Shown piece by piece: positions 1 to 6,399 of a stretch of DNA of 13,549 nt. Within the stretch, counting starts at the first letter, position 1; every line of letters begins with the position of its first letter. The DNA is from Marisimplicoccus framensis_A (GTDB taxonomy: Bacteria > Bacteroidota > Bacteroidia > Flavobacteriales > Flavobacteriaceae). The stretch spans positions 1 through 13,549 of the forward strand of contig JBELLF010000028.1 in assembly GCA_042088875.1 (NCBI GenBank), in the 5' to 3' direction. The position numbers and the translations under genes are program-made. The notes below the pieces were generated by a model, which made no database searches, was not told where the DNA came from, and saw nothing but the letters and a program-made list of their open reading frames with translations.

Positions 1-1
1 T

Positions 2-76
2 AATCAATATATACCAATTGAAAAGACTAAAACTCCAGATGGATCTCCAATTGGAAATTTTTCATGTGATTACTAG
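2..76 (+). CDS. C-terminal end of an unidentified protein (partial)
   Basis: An open frame runs from the window edge to a TAG at 74-76 and encodes 24 residues ending in GNFSCDY. It is supported by its position: it stops 39 bases before the next gene on the same strand, as expected for the tail of a neighbouring gene in such a compact region. The piece is too short to assign to a family and shows no motif I recognise. It could be co-transcribed with the sulfonolipid genes downstream, but a separate -7-like promoter element lies between them. A chance open frame of this length cannot be excluded. Confidence 0.5.
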   Translation, partial: NQYIPIEKTKTPDGSPIGNFSCDY

Positions 77-87
77 TTATTTTTAAT

Positions 88-95
88 TAAATTTG
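88..95 (+). promoter_or_regulatory. Candidate Bacteroidota -7 element upstream of capA
   Basis: TAAATTTG matches the Bacteroidota sigma consensus TAnnTTTG exactly. It ends 20 bases before the ATG at 116, which would give a leader of roughly 15 bases. No TTG is seen at the expected -33 spacing, so the match is partial and a chance hit in AT-rich DNA is possible. The element covers the alternative GTG start at 95, which argues that translation begins at 116. Confidence 0.4.
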
Positions 96-115
96 TGCAT
101 TATTTTCATGATCTA

Positions 116-1156
116 ATGCATTATAATAATAAACCGTTTAATAATATTTTAGAGCTTATAGGTAACACCCCATTAATTAGACTAAATAAGGTCACAAAAA
201 ATTTTAAAGGAGAGTACTTCTCAAAGTTTGAAGGCTTTAATCCAGGTCATTCTAATAAAGATAGAATTGCTCTTCATATACTTAATCAGGCAGAAACGGA
301 TGGTATTTTAAAGAAGGGTAGTACTATAATTGAAACAACATCTGGTAATACTGGTTTTAGTTTAGCTTTAGTTTCATTGCTTAAGGGATATAAATGTATT
401 TTGGCAGTAAGTTCAAAGGCATCTAAAGATAAAATTAATATGATGAAATGTTTAGGCGCTGAAATTTATGTTTGCCCTTCAAATGTATCATCTGATGATC
501 CAAGGTCATATTATGAGGTTGCAAAAAGATTAACTAACGAAATTCCAGGTTCAGTATACATTAATCAATATTTCAATGATTTAAACATTGAAGCTCATTA
601 TGAAACTACTGGTCCAGAAATTTGGAATCAGACAAATGGTAAAATTACTCACCTAGTTGCTTGCAGTGGAACTGGTGGTACTATATCTGGAATAGGTAGA
701 TTTTTAAAAGAAAAAAATAATGGTGTAAAAATTATTGGTGTTGATGCATATGGTTCAATTCTAAAAAAATATCATGAAACGGGTCAAATTGATCCAAATG
801 AAATATACTCATATAGAATAGAGGGACTAGGTAAAAACATTGTACCTTCTGCAACTGATTTTAAAATTATCGATAAGTTTGTAAAAGTTACTGATTCAGA
901 TAGTGCTCATATGGCTAGAGAGATAACTTTAAATGAAGGATTGTTTGTTGGATATACTTCAGGTGCAGCTTTTCAAGCTGTAAAAATATTAAATGATGAA
1001 AATGAATTTGATGATTCAAGTTGTGTTGTAATTGTTTTTCCTGATCATGGTTCAAGGTATTTAAGTAAAATATATTCTGATGAATGGATGAACAATCAAG
1101 GTTTCTATGATTCTAGTTTTTATCAACCCAAAAAAAATTCAATTAATTATATATAA
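116..1156 (+). CDS. capA: CBS-type PLP enzyme, probable cysteate synthase CapA
   Basis: This is a fold-type II PLP enzyme of the cysteine synthase / cystathionine beta-synthase family, 346 residues from the ATG at 116. Visible motifs are IGNTP (15-19), the Schiff-base lysine K48 in NPGHSNKDR, the substrate loop TSGNTG (75-80), the phosphate loop GTGGT (185-189), EGLG (236-239) and the PLP-nitrogen serine S282 in YTSGAA. The HSNKD form of the lysine motif and the EGLG segment are CBS-like rather than CysK-like. There is no heme-binding N-terminus and no C-terminal CBS-domain pair. In Bacteroidota a CBS-related enzyme, CapA, makes cysteate from O-phosphoserine and sulfite for capnine synthesis. 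The acyltransferase-like gene 5 bases downstream makes that role the best fit. Ordinary cysteine or cystathionine synthesis is the alternative. A GTG at 95 in the same frame is rejected because it overlaps a promoter-like element. Confidence 0.75.
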   Translation: MHYNNKPFNNILELIGNTPLIRLNKVTKNFKGEYFSKFEGFNPGHSNKDRIALHILNQAETDGILKKGSTIIETTSGNTGFSLALVSLLKGYKCILAVSSKASKDKINMMKCLGAEIYVCPSNVSSDDPRSYYEVAKRLTNEIPGSVYINQYFNDLNIEAHYETTGPEIWNQTNGKITHLVACSGTGGTISGIGRFLKEKNNGVKIIGVDAYGSILKKYHETGQIDPNEIYSYRIEGLGKNIVPSATDFKIIDKFVKVTDSDSAHMAREITLNEGLFVGYTSGAAFQAVKILNDENEFDDSSCVVIVFPDHGSRYLSKIYSDEWMNNQGFYDSSFYQPKKNSINYI

Positions 1157-1161
1157 TTTAT

Positions 1162-2418
1162 ATGCAAGATTTATTTGACAAAATATATAAAAATAAAGGT
1201 CCTCTAGGTAAATGGGCATCTATTGCCGAAGGCTATTTTGTTTTTCCTAAACTAGAAGGTCCAATTTCAAATAGAATGATGTTTAATGGTAAGGAAGTTA
1301 TCACATGGAGTGTGAATGATTATTTAGGGTTAGCAAATAATACAGAAGTAAGAGAAGTTGATGCTAAAGCTGCTGAGCAGTATGGTAGTGCTTATCCTAT
1401 GGGAGCAAGAATGATGTCTGGTCATACTAATCTTCATGAAAAATTAGAATCTGAACTTGCTAAATTTGTTTCCAAGGAGTCTGCATACCTACTTAATTTT
1501 GGATATCAAGGAATCCTTTCCACCATAGATACTTTAGTAACTAAAAATGATATTATTGTTTATGATATTGATTCTCATGCATGTATAATTGATGGAGTTA
1601 GGCTTCACCTTGGTAAGCGATTCACATATCAACATAATGACATGAAAAGTTTAGAAAAAAATCTTGAAAGAGCTACAAAACTTGCAGAACAAACAGGTGG
1701 AGGAATACTAGTAATTTCTGAAGGAGTCTTTGGAATGAGAGGAGAGCAAGGTAAACTTAAAGAAATAGTTGCATTGAAAGAAAAATTTAAATTTAGATTT
1801 CTTGTTGATGATGCTCATGGTTTTGGAACTTTAGGTAAGACTGGTGCAGGAGCAGGGGAGGAACAGGGTGTTCAAGATCAAATTGATGTGTACTTTGCTA
1901 CTTTTGCAAAATCACTAGCTTCAACTGGTGCTTTTGTAGCAGGTGACTCTGAAATCATTGAATTTTTGAAATATAACATGCGTTCACAAATGTTTGCAAA
2001 ATCACTTCAGATGCAACTAGTTGTTGGCGCACTTAAAAGACTTGATTTATTAAAGACTAGACCTGAGTTTAAACAAAAACTTTGGGAAAATGTAAATTTA
2101 CTTCAATCTGGTTTAAAGGAAAGAGGTTTTGATATTGGTTCAACACAAAGTTGTGTTACTCCAGTATACCTTAAGGGTAGTATCCCTGAAGCAATGTCTT
2201 TAGTTAAAGACTTAAGAGAAAATTATCATATTTTTTGCTCAATTGTAGTTTATCCTGTTATACCAAAGGGATTAATTTTACTTAGACTAATTCCAACTAC
2301 ATCACACAATATTGAAGATATAAATGAAACTCTTGATGCATTTTCTTCAATTAGAAAAAAACTTGAGAAAGGTTTTTATAAGAAAGCCTCTAAAGGAATA
2401 GAAGAATCAGTTAACTAA
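1162..2418 (+). CDS. capB: Alpha-oxoamine synthase, probable cysteate-C-fatty acyltransferase CapB (SPT-like)
   Basis: This is a fold-type I PLP enzyme of the alpha-oxoamine synthase family (serine palmitoyltransferase, KBL, BioF), 418 residues. It shows NDYLGL (52-57), SGHTNLHEKLE (86-96), the ring-stacking histidine H139 in DSHACIIDG, the cofactor-binding DDAHGFGTLG (216-225) and the Schiff-base lysine K250 in TFAKSLASTGAF. Members condense an amino acid with an acyl thioester and release CO2. In Bacteroidota the relatives are serine palmitoyltransferase and the cysteate-specific CapB/SulA/Cfat enzymes that make 3-ketocapnine. Lying 5 bases after a CBS-like enzyme, with no biotin or threonine-catabolism genes nearby, it fits the cysteate enzyme best. 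It acts in the cytosol or at the inner membrane. Serine specificity (sphingolipid synthesis) cannot be excluded. Its stop codon overlaps that of dnaN by 4 bases. Confidence 0.75.
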   Translation: MQDLFDKIYKNKGPLGKWASIAEGYFVFPKLEGPISNRMMFNGKEVITWSVNDYLGLANNTEVREVDAKAAEQYGSAYPMGARMMSGHTNLHEKLESELAKFVSKESAYLLNFGYQGILSTIDTLVTKNDIIVYDIDSHACIIDGVRLHLGKRFTYQHNDMKSLEKNLERATKLAEQTGGGILVISEGVFGMRGEQGKLKEIVALKEKFKFRFLVDDAHGFGTLGKTGAGAGEEQGVQDQIDVYFATFAKSLASTGAFVAGDSEIIEFLKYNMRSQMFAKSLQMQLVVGALKRLDLLKTRPEFKQKLWENVNLLQSGLKERGFDIGSTQSCVTPVYLKGSIPEAMSLVKDLRENYHIFCSIVVYPVIPKGLILLRLIPTTSHNIEDINETLDAFSSIRKKLEKGFYKKASKGIEESVN

Positions 2419-3536
2419 TCATTTAGCATCACTGGCATTACAAGCATTGTTATTGACTCTTTTGATGAATCTTTTTCATATACTGGTCTTATAATCCCTG
2501 CTCTATTTGGGTGAGACATTGAGAGAGTAATAGTTTCAGAATCTAAATTATTTAGCATCTCAATTAAAAACTTTGAGTTAAAGCCAATTTGGATATCATC
2601 ACCTGAATACTCACACTCCAGGTTTTCGTCTGCTCTATTACTAAAATCAAAGTCTTCAGCGCTAATATTTAATAGAGACCCTGCAAGTTTTATTCTAATT
2701 TGATTAGTTGTCTTATTAGAAAAAATACTTACTCTTCGGGCAGAGTTTAAAAAAAGCTCTCTGTCAATAGTAAGTACGTTGGGATTATCTTTAGGAATAA
2801 CGGCTTCATAATTAGGAAACTTTCCATCAATAAGTCTTGAGGTAATTGAGCTTTTCCCAAAAATAAATTTTGCATTTGAATCATTATGCTGAATAGTTAC
2901 TTCAGAATCATGACTTTGTAAAATTCCCTTAAGTATTTGTAAAGGTTTTTTAGGCATAATAAATTCAGATACTTCTTTAGAATTATGTTCTAAAGTTTCA
3001 AACTTCACAAGTTTGTGAGCATCAGTTGCAACAAACTTTAAAGATTCACTATTAAACTGAAAAAATACTCCGCTCATAACAGGTCTAAGGTCGTCAGTTC
3101 CAGAAGCAAATATTGTAGAATTTATTGCATTACCAAGGTCAATTCCATTAATTAATGTTTCATGTGCATCTAAAATTTCAATCTGTTTTGGAAACTCTCC
3201 TCCTTCTAAATAAGCAAGAGAATATTTTCCATTATTTGCACTAATCTCAATAGTATTATTTTCAGTTTTTAAAAATGTCAATGGTTGATTTGAAAATGTC
3301 TTTAAGATATCTAATAATAGTTTAGCAGATATTGCTACTTTATCTTGAGACTTAGATTCAATGTCAATTTCTGAAGTCATTGTAGATTCAAGATCAGATG
3401 AGCTAATTTTAAGTTTGTTGTTGTATACTTCAAATAAAAAATTATCAAGTATTGGAATTGTATTTGAGGAATTTATTACTCCGCCTAAAATTTGGAGCTC
3501 TTTGTATAAAACTGATGATGAAACAATAAACTTCAT
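2415..3536 (-). CDS. dnaN: DNA polymerase III beta subunit (sliding clamp)
   Basis: The 373-residue length is normal for the bacterial clamp, which forms a ring-shaped dimer around DNA and tethers the replicative polymerase and repair enzymes. Conserved segments are the N-terminal MKFIVSSSVL, DDLRPVMSGVFF (148-159), FVATDAHKLV (168-177), the central RLIDGKFPNYEAVIP (234-248) and a C-terminal MPVML (367-371). The last corresponds to the MPMRL end that helps form the peptide-binding pocket for clamp partners. dnaA is not adjacent, as is usual in Bacteroidota, where dnaN often lies away from the origin. A 78-base gap separates it from the SAM-adenosyltransferase homologue upstream on the same strand. 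That gap holds a candidate promoter, so it may be transcribed on its own. Confidence 0.97.
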   Translation of the reverse strand: MKFIVSSSVLYKELQILGGVINSSNTIPILDNFLFEVYNNKLKISSSDLESTMTSEIDIESKSQDKVAISAKLLLDILKTFSNQPLTFLKTENNTIEISANNGKYSLAYLEGGEFPKQIEILDAHETLINGIDLGNAINSTIFASGTDDLRPVMSGVFFQFNSESLKFVATDAHKLVKFETLEHNSKEVSEFIMPKKPLQILKGILQSHDSEVTIQHNDSNAKFIFGKSSITSRLIDGKFPNYEAVIPKDNPNVLTIDRELFLNSARRVSIFSNKTTNQIRIKLAGSLLNISAEDFDFSNRADENLECEYSGDDIQIGFNSKFLIEMLNNLDSETITLSMSHPNRAGIIRPVYEKDSSKESITMLVMPVMLND

Positions 3537-3547
3537 GTGTTTTATTT

Positions 3548-3555
3548 CAAATATA
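3548..3555 (-). promoter_or_regulatory. Candidate -7 element upstream of dnaN
   Basis: On the minus strand this reads TATATTTG, an exact fit to TAnnTTTG. Only 11 bases separate it from the dnaN ATG, so the transcript would have a very short leader. No clear -33 TTG is seen. The rest of the 3537-3614 gap is AT-rich and shows no other structure. Confidence 0.3.
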
Positions 3556-3614
3556 TTTAATTGATACTATAAATTTAATTTTTAATTATAAAAGTTATCT
3601 ACTAAATACAAACA

Positions 3615-4442
3615 CTAGAAATAAATGCTTACAGGATCTCTATAATTAAGACCAAATAATGTACTAGCACTTCCCACTGTTTGAGGATTACTTTTATAAA
3701 TACTTAATTGAAGATAACCAAGAGTGTTAAATAATGCCAGCATCTTCCCATCCTCTTCTCGATCTTTTTTATCTAAGCTAAAATCAATTGCATCAGAGTA
3801 ATTTTTATAAATTTTTATGAACTTAACGTTTCTTGCATTTATTGTAAAAGATCTAGTTTTTGCAATTTCTTTAAATAGCTTTTCAGTAATATTTGTTATA
3901 ACATTACCATAATTATCAATATATATAACACTACCAATAATTTGATTCTGTTCCTGGTTTACAACAGGTCTTAAATTTTTAATCTCCTTAATTTTATTGA
4001 TTTTTGTACCAACAACATTTAAAGGTCCAGATCTTAAAATATGTCCTAGAACTTTAACAAACAAGTCATCTGAAGATATTTTATAATTAAAGCTATTATG
4101 TAAATTAATTTCAACTATATTCTCTGGAATAATATCTTTAAAAATTAAAGAAAATACTCCATTATCAGAACCAATAAAAAATGATTCTTCATGCTTGATT
4201 ACGATATGTTTATTTTCAGGAGTTAGTTCTGAATCCACGCATATCATATGAATTGTACCTTTTGGAAAATTTTTGTGTGCTCCCTCAAGGATATATCCGG
4301 CTTCAGTTAAATTAAATGGACTAATATTATGTGATATATCAATAATTTTTGCTGAATTAATTTCCGAAACTATTTTAGCTTTTAATGAACTAACAAAATA
4401 GTCCTTGTTTCCATAATCTGTAGTTAAGGTTATGATAGACAT
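3615..4442 (-). CDS. SAM hydroxide adenosyltransferase (DUF62) family protein with altered catalytic triad
   Basis: This 275-residue protein has the two-domain layout of the DUF62 / SAM-hydroxide adenosyltransferase family, whose active members split S-adenosylmethionine into adenosine and methionine. The N-domain shows ITLTTDYGNKDYFV (4-17), IIDISHNI (33-40), MICVD (66-70) and FFIGSDNGVFSLI (88-100). The smaller C-domain shows VIYIDNYGNVITNI (172-185) and a final GSASTLFGL segment. The archaeal prototype uses an Asp-Arg-His triad. Here the aspartate is kept (D70). The VGTERR-type loop is replaced by SELTPENKH, leaving N77 where arginine is expected. The FHGRD motif is replaced by ISSDD, leaving S123 for histidine. 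The substitutions may be typical of the Bacteroidota branch or may mean lost or changed activity. The gene is divergent from phoH, with a 78-base shared upstream region. Confidence 0.85.
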   Translation of the reverse strand: MSIITLTTDYGNKDYFVSSLKAKIVSEINSAKIIDISHNISPFNLTEAGYILEGAHKNFPKGTIHMICVDSELTPENKHIVIKHEESFFIGSDNGVFSLIFKDIIPENIVEINLHNSFNYKISSDDLFVKVLGHILRSGPLNVVGTKINKIKEIKNLRPVVNQEQNQIIGSVIYIDNYGNVITNITEKLFKEIAKTRSFTINARNVKFIKIYKNYSDAIDFSLDKKDREEDGKMLALFNTLGYLQLSIYKSNPQTVGSASTLFGLNYRDPVSIYF

Positions 4443-4471
4443 TAATTAAAATAAACTTTATAAATTTTATG

Positions 4472-4479
4472 TAAATTTG
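4472..4479 (+). promoter_or_regulatory. Candidate -7 element upstream of phoH-purC
   Basis: TAAATTTG is an exact TAnnTTTG match inside the 78-base divergent region 4443-4520 and ends 41 bases before the phoH TTG start. It is identical to the 8-mer upstream of capA. No good -33 TTG is present. On the other strand I see no clean match for the divergent DUF62 gene. Confidence 0.35.
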
Positions 4480-4520
4480 AATCAAATAATCTACTATAAC
4501 AAATTTTTAAATTAAATCTA

Positions 4521-5450
4521 TTGAGTGAGCTAGAATTTGAACTAACTGATGTTGATCCACAAAATTTTTTCTCAAGAGACAATTTAAATTCCTTAAAATC
4601 TTGTTTTCCTAAACTTAAACTGGTTCAAAGAGGTCAAACTATTAAAGTACTTGGTGAAAAAAGTGAATTAAAATTATTTGACAATAAATTTAGAACTATA
4701 TTAAACTATTATTCAGATTATAATAATATTGACCCTAATATAATAAATGATATTGTTGTTAAGGATTTAAAATTCAATGGTGATAAACCTTCATTAATTT
4801 TATATGGTGTTTCAGGTAAACCTATATTAGCTAAAACTACAAATCAGAAAAAATTACATAAATCAATTTTAAATAATGATCTAATATTTGCCATTGGTCC
4901 TGCTGGTACAGGAAAAACATATACAGGTGTTGCTATGGCAGTAAAAGCTTTAAAAGAGAAAGAAATTAAAAAAATTATATTAACAAGACCTGCAGTCGAA
5001 GCTGGAGAAAACTTAGGTTACCTTCCAGGTGATTTAAAAGAAAAGCTTGATCCATATATGCAGCCCCTATATGACGCTCTAAGAGACATGATTCCAGCTA
5101 ATAAACTGCAAAAATTTCTCGAGGATAGCACGATTGAAATTGCTCCTTTGGCATTCATGAGAGGTAGAACATTGGACAATGCTTTTGTAATTTTAGATGA
5201 AGCACAGAATACTACTAAGGCTCAGATGAAAATGTTTTTAACTAGAATGGGAATGAATGCTAAGTTTATGGTTACTGGAGATCCTGGTCAAGTTGATCTT
5301 CCAAGAAAAGTAAATTCTGGATTAAAGGATGCAATTAAAATACTTTCAAGAAAGAAGGGTATTGATATAATCTATCTTGATGATTCAGATGTAATTAGAC
5401 ATCCAATAGTTAAAAAAGTTATCGATGCCTACAATAAAATTGAAAAATAA
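4521..5450 (+). CDS. phoH: PhoH-family P-loop ATPase (YbeZ/PhoL-like)
   Basis: This 309-residue protein has an N-terminal region of about 115 residues, probably nucleic-acid binding, then a PhoH ATPase domain resembling a helicase core. The ATPase motifs are Walker A GPAGTGKT (126-133), TRPAVEAGENLGYLPG (155-170), Walker B VILDEAQN (223-230) and the sensor-like TGDPGQVDLP (252-261). PhoH/YbeZ proteins are linked to RNA metabolism and ribosome function, often with the YbeY endonuclease. ybeY is not in this window. The start is a TTG. The frame opens after a TAA at 4497-4499, contains no ATG or GTG before the conserved N-terminal segment, and reading from TTG gives the expected flavobacterial beginning (SELEFELTDV). 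purC follows 7 bases downstream, so the two are probably co-transcribed. Confidence 0.93.
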   Translation: MSELEFELTDVDPQNFFSRDNLNSLKSCFPKLKLVQRGQTIKVLGEKSELKLFDNKFRTILNYYSDYNNIDPNIINDIVVKDLKFNGDKPSLILYGVSGKPILAKTTNQKKLHKSILNNDLIFAIGPAGTGKTYTGVAMAVKALKEKEIKKIILTRPAVEAGENLGYLPGDLKEKLDPYMQPLYDALRDMIPANKLQKFLEDSTIEIAPLAFMRGRTLDNAFVILDEAQNTTKAQMKMFLTRMGMNAKFMVTGDPGQVDLPRKVNSGLKDAIKILSRKKGIDIIYLDDSDVIRHPIVKKVIDAYNKIEK

Positions 5451-5457
5451 ATAGCTT

Positions 5458-6399
5458 TTGAACACAATTTTTAAAACAGATTTTAATTTTCCTGGCTTAA
5501 TATCTAAATATGAAGGTAAAGTAAGAGATGTATACTCTTTAGAAAATGATATATTGGTTGTTATTGCATCTGATAGAATTTCTGCATTTGATATTGTCAT
5601 GCCCAAACCAATACCATTTAAAGGACAAGTTCTTAATCAAATTTCAGTTAATATGCTTAAGTCCACTGAAGATATAATTCAAAATTGGCTTATATCATCT
5701 CCTGACCCAAATGTTTCAATTGGAAGAAAACTTAAACCTATAAAGATAGAAATGGTTATTAGAGGTTACTTAAGTGGTCACTCGGATAGATTATACAGAT
5801 CTGGTAAGAGAAGTATTTGTGGAGTTAATTTACCAAATGGACTATTGTCAAATCAAAAATTTGATTATCCTATTATTACACCTAGTACAAAAGCTGATTT
5901 TGGTCATGATGAGGATATATCTAAATCTGATATCATAGAAAAAGGTATTTTGACATTAGATCAATATGAAGAAATAGAAGATATAACTTATAAGCTATTT
6001 GATAGAGGTACAGATATAGCCAAAAAAAGAGGGTTGATCTTAGTAGATTCAAAGTATGAATTTGGATATGATTCCAAAAATAATCTTTACTTAATCGATG
6101 AGATCCATACTCCTGATTCCTCAAGATATTTTTATAAAAACACATATGAAGATTATATGGATAGGGGAGAAACTCCCAAACAATTATCTAAAGAATTTTT
6201 TCGTCAGTGGTTAATACAGAATAATTTTCAAGGAAAGGATGGGCAAAACCTTCCTGAAATTTCCGATAATGTAGTTATGGATGTTTCTAAAAGATATATT
6301 GAACTTTTTGAAAAAATATCCGGCAGCAACTTCAAGCCAAGAAATTCCAACGATATAATTTCTGATCTCAAAGTGAATATAATTTCAGCTATATCTTAA
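5458..6399 (+). CDS. purC: Phosphoribosylaminoimidazole-succinocarboxamide synthase (SAICAR synthetase)
   Basis: PurC joins CAIR and aspartate using ATP to give SAICAR in de novo purine synthesis. The protein has 313 residues, like the longer Bacteroidota/yeast-type enzyme rather than the roughly 240-residue E. coli form. Diagnostic segments are YEGKVRDVY (18-26), SDRISAFD (38-45), RGYLSGHS (102-109), TPSTKAD (141-147), LVDSKYEFG (195-203) and DEIHTPDSSRY (214-224). The start is a TTG: an in-frame TAG lies at 5452-5454, the next methionine is residue 48, and reading from TTG restores the usual MNTI N-terminus. It is the second gene after phoH. Its TAA overlaps the stop codon of the convergent M20 peptidase gene by 4 bases (TTAA). 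Confidence 0.97.
   Translation: MNTIFKTDFNFPGLISKYEGKVRDVYSLENDILVVIASDRISAFDIVMPKPIPFKGQVLNQISVNMLKSTEDIIQNWLISSPDPNVSIGRKLKPIKIEMVIRGYLSGHSDRLYRSGKRSICGVNLPNGLLSNQKFDYPIITPSTKADFGHDEDISKSDIIEKGILTLDQYEEIEDITYKLFDRGTDIAKKRGLILVDSKYEFGYDSKNNLYLIDEIHTPDSSRYFYKNTYEDYMDRGETPKQLSKEFFRQWLIQNNFQGKDGQNLPEISDNVVMDVSKRYIELFEKISGSNFKPRNSNDIISDLKVNIISAIS

Noticed and set aside
48..55. Perfect 8-base palindrome CCAATTGG
   Set aside because: It is inside the coding tail of the upstream gene and too short to mean anything alone; no second copy in a regulatory position was noticed.
95..115. Upstream GTG start for capA adding seven residues
   Set aside because: The added residues are not part of the conserved N-terminus, and the GTG lies inside a TAnnTTTG promoter match. 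The ATG at 116 is better.
1162..2418. Assignment as 2-amino-3-ketobutyrate CoA ligase or BioF
   Set aside because: These are close relatives, but no threonine dehydrogenase or biotin genes are nearby and the partner upstream is a CBS-like enzyme, so the cysteate acyltransferase role fits better.
3361..3564. Plus-strand open frame of 67 codons
   Set aside because: It lies opposite dnaN and its translation shows no recognisable motif.
5385..5606. Minus-strand open frame across the phoH-purC junction
   Set aside because: It is a shadow of two well-supported genes, with no motif and no sensible context.
5933..6145. Minus-strand open frame of 70 codons within purC
   Set aside because: It is opposite conserved purC sequence, and its low-complexity hydrophobic content is typical of antisense AT-rich DNA.
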